A stretch of 46,887 nt of DNA from Paenibacillus sp. VTT E-133291 (GTDB lineage: Bacteria; Bacillota; Bacilli; Paenibacillales; Paenibacillaceae), in contig NZ_NFVA01000056.1 of assembly GCF_002264395.1 (NCBI RefSeq), forward strand, positions 1 through 46,887, given 5' to 3'. Positions 33,356 through 41,328 of this stretch are shown piece by piece. The translations under genes and the position numbers were made by a program. The notes under the pieces are model-generated. The model ran no database searches, was not told the origin of the DNA, and worked only from the letters and a program-made list of their open reading frames with translations. Position 1 is the stretch's first letter; each line of letters starts with the position of its first letter.

Positions 33356-33467
33356 GTTCCAATTGAATCGAATCCTCGGTCTAAACAACGTTAGACTGTT
33401 TCTTTTTTGTAATTTTCTGAAAAAAACGGTATGGTAAACTTGTTTGTAAATGAAAGGAAGTGATACT

Positions 33468-34394
33468 GTGTCAAATACAGAAATGATGTCTGAACCTGTT
33501 GCCCGTCTGCAGGGAGTTACCAAGAAAATAGGCTCTAAGACGCTGGTGAGCAATTTAACGCTTGATATCCCACCGGGTCAAATATTCGGGTTTTTGGGAC
33601 CAAACGGAGCAGGGAAGACGACAACAATACGAATGATGGTGGGATTAATTTCCATTAGCAGTGGGGATGTCCTGATTAGTGGTCATAGTATTAAAAATAA
33701 TTATAAAGAGGCTATTGCAAGTGTTGGGGCTATTGTAGAAAATCCTGAAATGTACAAGTTTCTGTCCGGGTATCAGAATCTTAGACAATTTGCACGGATG
33801 GTACCGGGAGTCAGTAAGCAACGGATTGATGAGGTTGTGGAGCTGGTCGGGCTTGGTCAAAGGATTCATGACAAAGTGAAGACTTATTCCCTAGGTATGC
33901 GTCAGAGACTTGGAGTAGCTCAGGCACTACTAAACCGACCAAAGCTACTGGTTCTAGATGAACCAACCAATGGGCTTGATCCCCAAGGCATACGTGAGCT
34001 TCGTGACTATCTGCGCCTACTCTGTCGTGAAGAAGGAACAACCGTATTTGTCTCCAGCCATTTACTTTCCGAAATGGAGCTCATGTGTGACAGTGTAGCC
34101 ATTATTCAGAATGGGCAACTGCTTGAGGTAAAACAGCTAAAAGAGGTGGGCAATGTTACAATGCCTGTCGGAGAAACCTTGTTTGAGGTTGACGATGCCG
34201 AAGCTGCACTTGCTCTCATTGGACAAGGAACATTAAAGAGCGGTGGGCTTGTAGTTGAGGCGGCACGTGAAGATATTGCGGAGTTTAATGCCAGACTAGT
34301 GGCTGGTGGGATTAAAGTGTACAGTATCAAATCACTTGCCCGTACACTTGAGGATCAATTCTTAGAGGTTACAGGAGGTGAAGGAATTGAGTAA
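33468..34394 (+). CDS. ABC transporter ATP-binding protein (ABC-2 exporter)
   Basis: A 308-residue ATPase. Walker A is GPNGAGKTTT, the signature is YSLGMRQRLG and Walker B is LLVLDEPTNGLD, followed by the switch His in VSSHLL. The C-terminal 80 residues form the variable domain common in multidrug or lantibiotic-type (CcmA/BcrA-like) ATPases. GTG 33468 is favoured by AAAGGAAGTGA 7 bases upstream; an ATG at 33450 lies within that site. It overlaps the permease gene by 8 bases, so the two are translationally coupled. Substrate unknown. Confidence 0.92.
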   Translation: MSNTEMMSEPVARLQGVTKKIGSKTLVSNLTLDIPPGQIFGFLGPNGAGKTTTIRMMVGLISISSGDVLISGHSIKNNYKEAIASVGAIVENPEMYKFLSGYQNLRQFARMVPGVSKQRIDEVVELVGLGQRIHDKVKTYSLGMRQRLGVAQALLNRPKLLVLDEPTNGLDPQGIRELRDYLRLLCREEGTTVFVSSHLLSEMELMCDSVAIIQNGQLLEVKQLKEVGNVTMPVGETLFEVDDAEAALALIGQGTLKSGGLVVEAAREDIAEFNARLVAGGIKVYSIKSLARTLEDQFLEVTGGEGIE

Positions 34395-35175
34395 TTTTAC
34401 AGCGTTGATACATAATGAGAACATCAAGATATACAGTCGTGCTCGCACATGGATTATGCTGATTATTCTAGCAGTGTTTAGTGCGTTTCTTCCGGCTCTT
34501 ATGTATTTCACAACGGATAACCCTGCATCACGCTTAGGCGTTTGGGACAGCTTCCAAATGATAGTGAGTGTTGTATTCTTCCTGAATACGATCTTCGTTG
34601 TTGTTATAGCCGCTGACTCCGTAGCGGGCGAATTTACCTGGGGAACCATCAAAATGCTGCTGATTCGCCCGTGGAGCCGTTCCCAGATCTTGCTCTCGAA
34701 ATACATTAGCATTGTGTTGTTTAGCTTGCTTTGTACTGCAGTGTTGATTGTTTTTGGTTTAGCCGCATCGTTTATTTTCGCCTCACCAACTGGAGACACA
34801 CTGTCTTCGATTGCAGCTTGGAGTCCTGCTGAGTATTCCTTTATAGATCTCCTATGCCGCTATGTCACTCTTTTCTTGACGGTTACACTTGCTTTTATGA
34901 TCTCTTCCGTATTCCGGGCAAGTGGATTGGCGATTGGTTTATCTATGTTCATCATGTTTGCCCAAGGTATTTTCGCTGCTTTGCTTAATCCGGATGTGTT
35001 CGAATGGGCCAGATATTTAATTTTCACTCATATGGATCTAAGGGTCTACATGGGATCTGATGTTGGTCCAGGTGGTGCCACACTAGGCTTCTCCATTGCT
35101 GTGCTAGCAGTGTATTATGTTATATTCTTAGCAGTTTCCTGGTTTGTCTTCCGTAAACGGGACGTTGCTGGATAA
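34387..35175 (+). CDS. ABC-2 type permease
   Basis: A 262-residue permease with six hydrophobic segments (for example WIMLIILAVFSAFLPALMYF and VVFFLNTIFVVVIAADSVAG). The EFTWGTIKMLLIRPWSRSQI stretch after helix two is typical of ABC-2 permeases in Bacillota. TTG 34387 was chosen because AGGAGGTG ends 6 bases before it; a GTG at 34378 lies inside that site. It forms a half of an exporter with the preceding ATPase. No terminator separates it from the convergent bactofilin gene, whose stop lies 9 bp away, so antisense read-through is possible. Confidence 0.88.
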   Translation: MSNFTALIHNENIKIYSRARTWIMLIILAVFSAFLPALMYFTTDNPASRLGVWDSFQMIVSVVFFLNTIFVVVIAADSVAGEFTWGTIKMLLIRPWSRSQILLSKYISIVLFSLLCTAVLIVFGLAASFIFASPTGDTLSSIAAWSPAEYSFIDLLCRYVTLFLTVTLAFMISSVFRASGLAIGLSMFIMFAQGIFAALLNPDVFEWARYLIFTHMDLRVYMGSDVGPGGATLGFSIAVLAVYYVIFLAVSWFVFRKRDVAG

Positions 35176-35184
35176 AAAATAGGA

Positions 35185-35634
35185 TTAACCGGCTTCAAGC
35201 GTTTCTTCTGCTTTGGAGGAACGTTTTGCTGACTTGTCCTTTTTCGTATTACTTTTGAGCTCACCTGCTTGTTCAGAGGTGGGCTGTTCCTGCATGGCGA
35301 TGGACCCGTTAAGCAGGCTGCCTTCCATAATACTGAGTGCTCCTGCAGAAATATTACCGTGTAGCTCGCCAGTACCAGTCATAATGAGCCTACGATCTGC
35401 GGTAACATCTCCATATACTTTACCAGCGATAACGATCTCTTCTGCTCTAATACTGGAGCGCACCGTGCCTTCCTCCCCTACAGTGACTACACCACTGCAT
35501 ATAATTTCTCCGCTAAAGGTACCTTCAATCCTCAGGTTCGTATCACAATGTACTTTACCCTCGAGCGTACCCCCATGACCAATCAGAGAGTCCGTAGACT
35601 TGAAAGGGGCACGCTGCTGCCGCTTGTTCCACAT
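35185..35634 (-). CDS. Bactofilin
   Basis: A 149-residue bactofilin. The central domain (about residues 15-110) has the repeating short strands of the right-handed beta-helix: LEGKVHCDTNLRIEGTFSG, GVVTVGEEGTV, EIVIAGKVYGDV, LHGNISAGALSIMEGSLLNG. The flanking tails are polar and disordered, the C-terminal one lysine-rich. Bactofilins polymerise into non-polar cytoskeletal filaments and often position cell-wall hydrolases. It lies 40 bp downstream of an M23 endopeptidase gene in the same operon, the classic bactofilin-M23 pairing. ATG 35634 follows TAGGAGGAA. Confidence 0.92.
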   Translation of the reverse strand: MWNKRQQRAPFKSTDSLIGHGGTLEGKVHCDTNLRIEGTFSGEIICSGVVTVGEEGTVRSSIRAEEIVIAGKVYGDVTADRRLIMTGTGELHGNISAGALSIMEGSLLNGSIAMQEQPTSEQAGELKSNTKKDKSAKRSSKAEETLEAG

Positions 35635-35674
35635 GTATAAATTCCTCCTAGTTCATATATTTTCACATTAACAT

Positions 35675-36772
35675 TTAGGGTTTAACATAATCCAATGGAT
35701 CCACAGTTTTATTCTGCTTCACTACCTGAAAATGAAGATGAGGTCCTGTGCTTCGACCAGTGTTTCCAAGTAAGCCAATCTTCTGCCCCTTGTTAACCTT
35801 GTCTCCCGCAGATACATTCATTGCCTGCAGATGCATATACCAGGTTTCAAGCCCGTTCGAATGCTTTATCACGATATACTTGCCTCTCGCACCCATCTGC
35901 TCGGAGGTAACGACCTCTCCGTCTAAGGCGGCATATACAGGATCGCCTAAGTTCCCGGCAATATCGACACCTGAATGGAACGCGGATAAGCCTTTGAAAG
36001 GATCTGTTCGGTAGCCGAAGCTTGAGGAGATGACCCTAGAATCGGTAGGCCAGAGTACCGCTGCATTTAGTCTGGCTTTTTCAGCCTGAGCTTTTTTTGC
36101 CTGTTGATTTGCTTGAACGTTATTCTCATGCTCGGCCAGAGTGATAGTCTGAGTAATACTTTCTACCATTTCATCGAGCATACCGTGGATCTCTTCGAAA
36201 TCGTCTTTTGTTTCCTCCACCAGATTTAGTGATTCGTTCTGATAAGACGCGATATATTCTCCGCCTACCTGTGATGTGATTGTAGCTTTAAAAGATGTCT
36301 CATTTGGGATTGGCATAGCGTTACGGCTCGATAAGCCTAAGGTAGAATTTGAAGCAGTAGATTCCGTTTTTGATTCTTTTGTTTCAGTGGCGGAGCCTTT
36401 GCTTTTGTTAATCAAAGACTGCAGCTCCTGTTCCAGCGCATTTACACTCTTCAGCTTGTCTTTAATATGATCTGCCTCTTCTGATAGCTCGCTGACTTGA
36501 GTACGAAGCTGCATTAGATCCTTATCCTTGTCAGCGACCTTCATTTCCATGCGGAGATTGGTTAGTGATAGTGCGGCTGCCTCAGCTTCCAGTTGTGAGA
36601 TCGACTGCGAGGCATGGAAATGCATAGAGGTGACCAGACTGGAGAGGGACAGGGCTGCTGCTGCCGGCAGGGCGAACGCAAGTGGCTTGGAGATGTGGAG
36701 TTGTTTGACTGGGCGTCCGGCGTCCCTTACGACGAGCAGCGTAATCCGGTTATGATCTGGCTGACTCTTCAT
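35675..36772 (-). CDS. M23 family murein endopeptidase
   Basis: A 365-residue membrane-anchored LytM-type peptidase. A short basic cytosolic tail precedes a transmembrane helix (about 27-47, ALAFALPAAAALSLSSLV). Residues about 55-120 form a coiled coil, then a Ser/Thr-rich linker. The M23 domain occupies about 235-365, with zinc ligands His266 and Asp270 in HSGVDIAG and His347 in PHLHFQV, plus YMHL. It should cleave peptide crosslinks of peptidoglycan. ATG 36772 follows AAAGGAGAAGTC. It is the first gene of an operon with the bactofilin, which may guide it. A longer frame starts seven codons upstream. Confidence 0.92.
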   Translation of the reverse strand: MKSQPDHNRITLLVVRDAGRPVKQLHISKPLAFALPAAAALSLSSLVTSMHFHASQSISQLEAEAAALSLTNLRMEMKVADKDKDLMQLRTQVSELSEEADHIKDKLKSVNALEQELQSLINKSKGSATETKESKTESTASNSTLGLSSRNAMPIPNETSFKATITSQVGGEYIASYQNESLNLVEETKDDFEEIHGMLDEMVESITQTITLAEHENNVQANQQAKKAQAEKARLNAAVLWPTDSRVISSSFGYRTDPFKGLSAFHSGVDIAGNLGDPVYAALDGEVVTSEQMGARGKYIVIKHSNGLETWYMHLQAMNVSAGDKVNKGQKIGLLGNTGRSTGPHLHFQVVKQNKTVDPLDYVKP

Positions 36773-37000
36773 GACTTCTCCTTTCTGCGGCATATGGCAG
36801 CCGCCTTACGATACACGAAGCTAACGACCTTACTTGCATTAGGCTCATCCCGAATTGTCTTACTACTCTATGTATTCCATATCTTTCGGGAACATGACAA
36901 CGGTTTGTTTGAATAAAGAAAGAGAGTTACGGCAAAACCTGTACTAGAGTCGTCACAGCGAGTCTATTGCAACTGTTTTATTAATGGAGGGGGTAGGGAA

Positions 37001-38431
37001 TTGAAGACCTTTGCGATAATTCTAAGTCTTTTTATTGTACAGCTCGCAGTTATTGTATTTTTGGAGTTCCGTCGCCCGCAAAGGGCTATGGCGTGGTTGT
37101 TCATTTCATTCTGTTGTCCGCCGCTGGGTCTGGCATTCTATTATTTTCTGGGCCGTGATTATAGACAGAATCGAAAATTAAACAAAAGATGTACTTCACT
37201 ATTTCGTGAAATTCGTTCACATGTCTCTGGCAGTATTAAGGTAGTAAAGGATGTTACTGAGAGTGGAAACGCTCAGTTTGAGAATAATAAAGGTCTACTG
37301 GATTTACTCTCGAAAATCGCAGAAGGACCGATTACTGGTCACAACAAGAGCAGGGTATTATCCACTGCTAGAGAAGCGTATGATGCTATGCTGGAAGCTA
37401 TGGAAGAGGCGAAAGAACATATACACATGGAATTCTATATTTATCGTGATGATGAGATTGGTGAGCAATTTCAAGATGTTATGATTCGGAAGGCGCGACA
37501 GGGCGTTAAGGTACGCTTGCTTTGTGATGGTTTGGGCAGCCATCAATTAAGCCGGAGATTCATTCGTACATTGAGTAATGCGGGAGTAGAGTTCCACTTT
37601 TTTTTACCTCCGATTAGTTCACTGTTGGATCGTCGTTTTAATTTCCGAAATCATCGGAAGATCTTGGTGGTGGATGGGCTCGTTGGCTTCACGGGTGGAA
37701 TGAATATAGGGGATGATTATTTGGGGAAGGATCCCAAAATGGGATATTGGCGTGATACCCATCTGCGTCTGGAAGGAGACTCGGTATATTACATTCAGTA
37801 TGTGTTCTTAAAGGATTGGACACTGGCCTCTGGCGAAAGTATGAGTCATCCGCGTCTATTCCCAAAACATACTTGTGAGGCGCAAGAAGCCGTGCAGATT
37901 GTTGGGAGTGGCCCGGATGCTGCAATAGACGCTTCTCAGGAGATGTATTTTGCCGCCTTATGCGCAGCTAAACAGCGGATTTGGATTACTTCACCGTATT
38001 TTATTCCTGATCCTGCCGTATGCCGGGCATTGAAAAGTGCAGTACTTCGTGGAGTGGACGTAAGAATTATCATTCCGGCGAAGCCTGATAATATGCTTGT
38101 TTATCATGCTTCTTTGTCTTATTTAGAAAATTTACAAGACGCAGGAGTTAAATTCTACAGCTATACCAAAGGATTTATGCATGCCAAAATCATGATTATC
38201 GATGATCTGCTCGCTACAGTGGGAAGTGCAAATCTGGATATGCGCAGCTTTTATTCTAACTTTGAAATGACAGCTGTGCTGCTACATCCTGATGCTATCT
38301 CTCCGATAGTCAAAGGGTTTGAGAAGGATCAGAAGCACAGTGAATTTATTGATCCTGTAAAGTTTAAGGAGAGAGGGCGAATTGTCAAACTCGGTGAAGG
38401 GCTGTGTCAGTTGTTATCTCCGCTATTATGA
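37001..38431 (+). CDS. cls: Cardiolipin synthase
   Basis: A 476-residue phospholipase D-superfamily enzyme that joins two phosphatidylglycerols into cardiolipin and glycerol. Two N-terminal transmembrane helices (IILSLFIVQLAVIVFLEF and WLFISFCCPPLGLAFYYFLG) are followed by two HKD motifs, HRKILVVDG with FTGGMNIGD, and HAKIMIIDD with VGSANLDMRS. Length and layout match bacterial ClsA. The start is TTG 37001 with GGAGGGGG 8 bases upstream. Single gene; no good terminator seen. Confidence 0.94.
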   Translation: MKTFAIILSLFIVQLAVIVFLEFRRPQRAMAWLFISFCCPPLGLAFYYFLGRDYRQNRKLNKRCTSLFREIRSHVSGSIKVVKDVTESGNAQFENNKGLLDLLSKIAEGPITGHNKSRVLSTAREAYDAMLEAMEEAKEHIHMEFYIYRDDEIGEQFQDVMIRKARQGVKVRLLCDGLGSHQLSRRFIRTLSNAGVEFHFFLPPISSLLDRRFNFRNHRKILVVDGLVGFTGGMNIGDDYLGKDPKMGYWRDTHLRLEGDSVYYIQYVFLKDWTLASGESMSHPRLFPKHTCEAQEAVQIVGSGPDAAIDASQEMYFAALCAAKQRIWITSPYFIPDPAVCRALKSAVLRGVDVRIIIPAKPDNMLVYHASLSYLENLQDAGVKFYSYTKGFMHAKIMIIDDLLATVGSANLDMRSFYSNFEMTAVLLHPDAISPIVKGFEKDQKHSEFIDPVKFKERGRIVKLGEGLCQLLSPLL

Positions 38432-38505
38432 GCGGAAAGAGGACTAAATCTGAATTTTTCGAAGGATATAACCTGTTCCATTCATTATTAGGGCTTATTT
38501 TGTGA

Positions 38506-38558
38506 TATAATAATTGTATAAGAAGAAATGTAAGAAAGTATAGATTATAATTATACTT
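38506..38558 (+). promoter_or_regulatory. yitT-type gene promoter and inverted repeat
   Basis: TGATATAATA gives an extended -10 (TATAAT at 38506-38511). Downstream, AAGTATA (38536-38542) and TATACTT (38552-38558) form a 7-bp inverted repeat with a 9-bp centre, in the likely leader. Confidence 0.35.
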
Positions 38559-38602
38559 CCGAATGTTTCAACACTATACTGTTAAATTGTAGGGGGAGTT
38601 CT

Positions 38603-39511
38603 ATGAATGTGAGTCCACAAATGATTGCCAAAGAGGAAAAGAACAAGCTGCAGAAGACCGGAACACATAAAATGGCTAAGTTCGCGCAGCGTATGATCAT
38701 GTTATCCATTGGGGCAGCAATGATGGCTGTTGCACTTGAGATATTCCTCGTACCGAATCAAATGATTGATGGTGGGATTACCGGTATCTCTATTATTTTA
38801 TCACATCTATTCGACATTCCTCTGGGGATTTTATTGACGCTGTTAAACCTTCCGTTCTTGTTAATTGGTTATAAGCAAATCGGTAAGACCTTTGCCTTAT
38901 CTACCTTATATGCAATTGTGCTTATGTCTATTGGTACTTCAATGTTGCATCATGTGAATGCCTTTACGGTTGAGCCTATGCTTGCAGCCGTTTTTGGGGG
39001 GATCATTCTTGGTGTAGGTGTTGGGTTAGTAGTACGTTTTGGCGGATCTCTAGATGGTACAGAAATTGTTGCGATTCTAGTGGCCAAGAAGCTTCCCTTC
39101 TCTGTAGGTGAAGTTGTTATGTTCTTCAACCTGTTCATCTTGTCCGGAGCTGGATTTGTGTTCGGTTGGAATAATGCGATGTTCTCACTAATTGCTTATT
39201 ACATTGCTTTCAAGGTAATTGACATTACACTTGAGGGTCTGGATCAATCGAAATCGGTATGGATTATCAGTGATAAATTCCGTGATATCGGTGAAGCCTT
39301 GACGGAACGTCTTGGACGTGGTGTTACTTATTTAGATGGAGAAGGCGGATTTTCCGGGGAGAATAAGAAAGTAATCTTCGTGGTTATCACCCGTTTGGAA
39401 GAAGCCAAGCTTAAATCCATTGTTGAGGATTGGGATACTGGTGCATTCATCGCAATAGGTAACATTCATGATGTTAAAGGTGGCCGTTTCAAGAAGAAAG
39501 CCATTCATTAG
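38603..39511 (+). CDS. YitT family membrane protein
   Basis: A 302-residue protein of the YitT/YqfU family. After a 30-residue cytosolic N-terminus there are five or six transmembrane helices to about residue 215, including the conserved PNQMIDGGITGISIIL, GGSLDGTEI and SVGEVVMFFNL. Residues about 220-298 form a cytosolic DUF2179 domain (SKSVWIISDKFRDIGEAL and VVITRLEEAKLKSIV). Transport or signalling role is not established for the family. The start is ATG 38603 behind TAGGGGGAG. Confidence 0.88.
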   Translation: MNVSPQMIAKEEKNKLQKTGTHKMAKFAQRMIMLSIGAAMMAVALEIFLVPNQMIDGGITGISIILSHLFDIPLGILLTLLNLPFLLIGYKQIGKTFALSTLYAIVLMSIGTSMLHHVNAFTVEPMLAAVFGGIILGVGVGLVVRFGGSLDGTEIVAILVAKKLPFSVGEVVMFFNLFILSGAGFVFGWNNAMFSLIAYYIAFKVIDITLEGLDQSKSVWIISDKFRDIGEALTERLGRGVTYLDGEGGFSGENKKVIFVVITRLEEAKLKSIVEDWDTGAFIAIGNIHDVKGGRFKKKAIH

Positions 39512-39538
39512 CTTGGCGCTTTAGTATTATTAACTGAA

Positions 39539-39620
39539 AGAAGGTATTTTTACGAATAATGGAGCAATAAATACGGTGAACAAGACTCGATATGCCGTAT
39601 TCTTATACAATATACCTTCT
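39539..39620. repeat. Nested inverted repeats, possible RNA structure
   Basis: The outer arms AGAAGGTAT (39539-39547) and ATACCTTCT (39612-39620) and the inner arms AATACGG (39570-39576) and CCGTATT (39595-39601) are both perfect. They enclose single-stranded spacers of 22, 18 and 10 bases. The element is non-coding and lies downstream of the YitT gene, upstream of a terminator. Confidence 0.5.
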
Positions 39621-39640
39621 GTCCTTGAGTGGGACGCCTG

Positions 39641-39686
39641 ATAAGCCCGGAGCATGAAATGATGCTGCGGGCTTATTGTTGTTTTT
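39641..39686. terminator. Bidirectional terminator, YitT/LigD-polymerase
   Basis: The stem ATAAGCCC-AGCAT/ATGCT-GGGCTTAT (39641-39676), with two mismatched bases, is followed by TGTTGTTTTT. It lies between convergent genes. Confidence 0.78.
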
Positions 39687-39712
39687 GGCTCATTATTCGT
39701 GTCATTCCATCC

Positions 39713-40597
39713 CTACGGAAGCTTAGCAATGAGCTGTTTGACGGGTTGCGGAGGCACCTTTTCCAAAAGATCTCCCATCCGCTGCAGGCGTTCCTCAATA
39801 TTGAGCAGATGAAAATCAGTAGGAGATACGTTTTGCTGAACCTCTTTCCATAGCAAGGGTGTGGATACTGTAGCAAGCGGTCTGGCACGTGGTGTGTAAG
39901 GTGCAGCTAATGTTTTGCCACTGTAATGCTGGAGGTAGTCAAAATAGATTTTATCTCCGCGATTCTTCTTCAGACGCTCCAAGGTGAATAAATCGGAGTG
40001 CTTTTCAGTGACATAACGACCGACGAAATGTCCGATTTTTCGCAATTCATCAAAAGTAACACCAGTTTCGATAGGAACAATGATCTGCACCCCGGTAGCG
40101 CCAGAGGTTTTGGGTACAGAAGATAAACCGAGGGAGGTTAAGACCGTCCCAACGATTGCAGTGGCTTCCATGATACGAGGCTCAACCTCACGCGACGGGT
40201 CTAGATCAATCATCCATTCACAAGGTAGAGCGCTGCCGACATAATGCAAAGAAGGATGGAATTCCAAAGCAGCCAGATTACCCAGCCAAATCAGCTCAGG
40301 TAAACCTTGTAGCTTAATATAATTTATATTCTCATGTACAGCGGTCTGGACAAAGGCAGGAAGAGGATCAGGTGCATTTTTCTGATAAAAGGACATTCCA
40401 GAGACACCGTGCGGATAACGAATGACGGTCAGCAGCCGATCTCGGCAATAGCGCAGCAGATAGGGAGAAAGTGCAGCAAGCTTTTGCAGATAAATCCGCT
40501 TCGTAATGCCACATTCTGGCCAGAGCAGCTTCTCTGGGTTCGTGATAATGATTTCTTCTCCGTCTACGGTAATTGTACCTTTGATCGCCGCGGGCAT
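39713..40597 (-). CDS. LigD-type primase-polymerase domain protein
   Basis: A 294-residue stand-alone polymerase of the archaeo-eukaryotic primase superfamily, as in the polymerase domain of LigD. Visible hallmarks: ITNPEKLLWPECGITK, the YPHGVSGMSFYQKNAP stretch, WMIDLDPSRE with the catalytic Asp pair, KTSGATGVQIIVPI, and YFDYLQHYSGKTLAAPYTPRARPLATVSTPLLW. It adds (ribo)nucleotides at broken DNA ends in non-homologous end joining. ATG 40597 follows AAAGGAGG. The ligase domain and Ku are encoded 3.7 kb away on the same strand; in B. subtilis, polymerase and ligase are one protein. Confidence 0.9.
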   Translation of the reverse strand: MPAAIKGTITVDGEEIIITNPEKLLWPECGITKRIYLQKLAALSPYLLRYCRDRLLTVIRYPHGVSGMSFYQKNAPDPLPAFVQTAVHENINYIKLQGLPELIWLGNLAALEFHPSLHYVGSALPCEWMIDLDPSREVEPRIMEATAIVGTVLTSLGLSSVPKTSGATGVQIIVPIETGVTFDELRKIGHFVGRYVTEKHSDLFTLERLKKNRGDKIYFDYLQHYSGKTLAAPYTPRARPLATVSTPLLWKEVQQNVSPTDFHLLNIEERLQRMGDLLEKVPPQPVKQLIAKLP

Positions 40598-40677
40598 CTG
40601 AAACCTCCTTTCTATTATAGGAATGAGGGTATTATGTGCCAGTCTGTTTCTTTTCATGAAAAAAATATTTCCAAAGT

Positions 40678-40706
40678 GTCCCTTTTGGATGATCATAGGA
40701 GTTATA
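40678..40706 (+). promoter_or_regulatory. Candidate ECF promoter, sigma gene
   Basis: GTCCCTTT (40678-40685), 15 bases, then GTTATA (40701-40706). The same two blocks at the same spacing occur at 42549-42577 before the secreted pair. The sigma ribosome binding site follows 19 bases later. Autoregulation would be normal for an ECF factor. Confidence 0.5.
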
Positions 40707-40743
40707 AGGATATACGATTACGTGAAAGGGGAGTTTGCTGATA

Positions 40744-41328
40744 TTGGACGGAATCGAGTACACCGTCGTTCGGGTACAGGCAGGCGAGGTAGAGTCCTAT
40801 GCCCTTATCGTCGAGGCTTATCAAAAGCCGATTTACCGCTATTGCTGCCGGCTGCTTGGAAGCCGCACGGAAGCAGAGGATGCGGTACAAGATATTCTGG
40901 TAAAGGCCTATCAGCATATAGGCACGTACCGCCCTATCGCGAGCTTCTCATCATGGTTATATAAAATAGCCTATCATCATTGCCTTAGTCTAATCCGCAA
41001 ACGCCAAAGACATTTAAAGATTATGGCGCTTTTTCAACCCGAGCCTCCTGCAGAAAGTCCGGAACAGTTGATGGACCGTTACATATTTAACGAACAGCTC
41101 ACGATTGCCCTCTCAAAGCTGAAAATGGATGAGCGAAATCTGTTAGTACTTCGAATCTTTGAGGAACAGAGCTTTCCGGAGATTGCGGAGATCCTCGATA
41201 AAAATACGGATGCCGTGAAGAAGAGATACAGGCGTACGATTATGAAGCTTGGCAAAATGATGAATGCTCAGAAAGGGGGGACGGAATGGTGGGGCAACGG
41301 CAACGAAGCTTTGTTGAAGAGAAAATGA
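40744..41328 (+). CDS. ECF RNA polymerase sigma factor
   Basis: A 194-residue ECF sigma factor. Region 2 spans about 20-95 (YRYCCRLLGSRTEAEDAVQD, ILVKAYQHIGTY, SFSSWLYKIAYHHCLSLIRK). Region 4 spans about 118-180 (LKMDERNLLVLRIFEEQSFP, EIAEILDKNTDAVKKRYRRT). No region 3 lies between them. Starts are ambiguous: AAAGGGGAG is followed by TTG 40735, too close, and TTG 40744, well spaced, so I used the latter. Its 3' end overlaps the next gene by 43 bases, the usual link between an ECF factor and its anti-sigma partner. The promoter motif before it recurs before the two secreted-protein genes. Confidence 0.9.
   Translation: MDGIEYTVVRVQAGEVESYALIVEAYQKPIYRYCCRLLGSRTEAEDAVQDILVKAYQHIGTYRPIASFSSWLYKIAYHHCLSLIRKRQRHLKIMALFQPEPPAESPEQLMDRYIFNEQLTIALSKLKMDERNLLVLRIFEEQSFPEIAEILDKNTDAVKKRYRRTIMKLGKMMNAQKGGTEWWGNGNEALLKRK

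Noticed and set aside
36614..36916. Plus-strand frame across the start of the M23 gene
   Set aside because: Antisense to a confident gene, no ribosome binding site, no plausible protein features.
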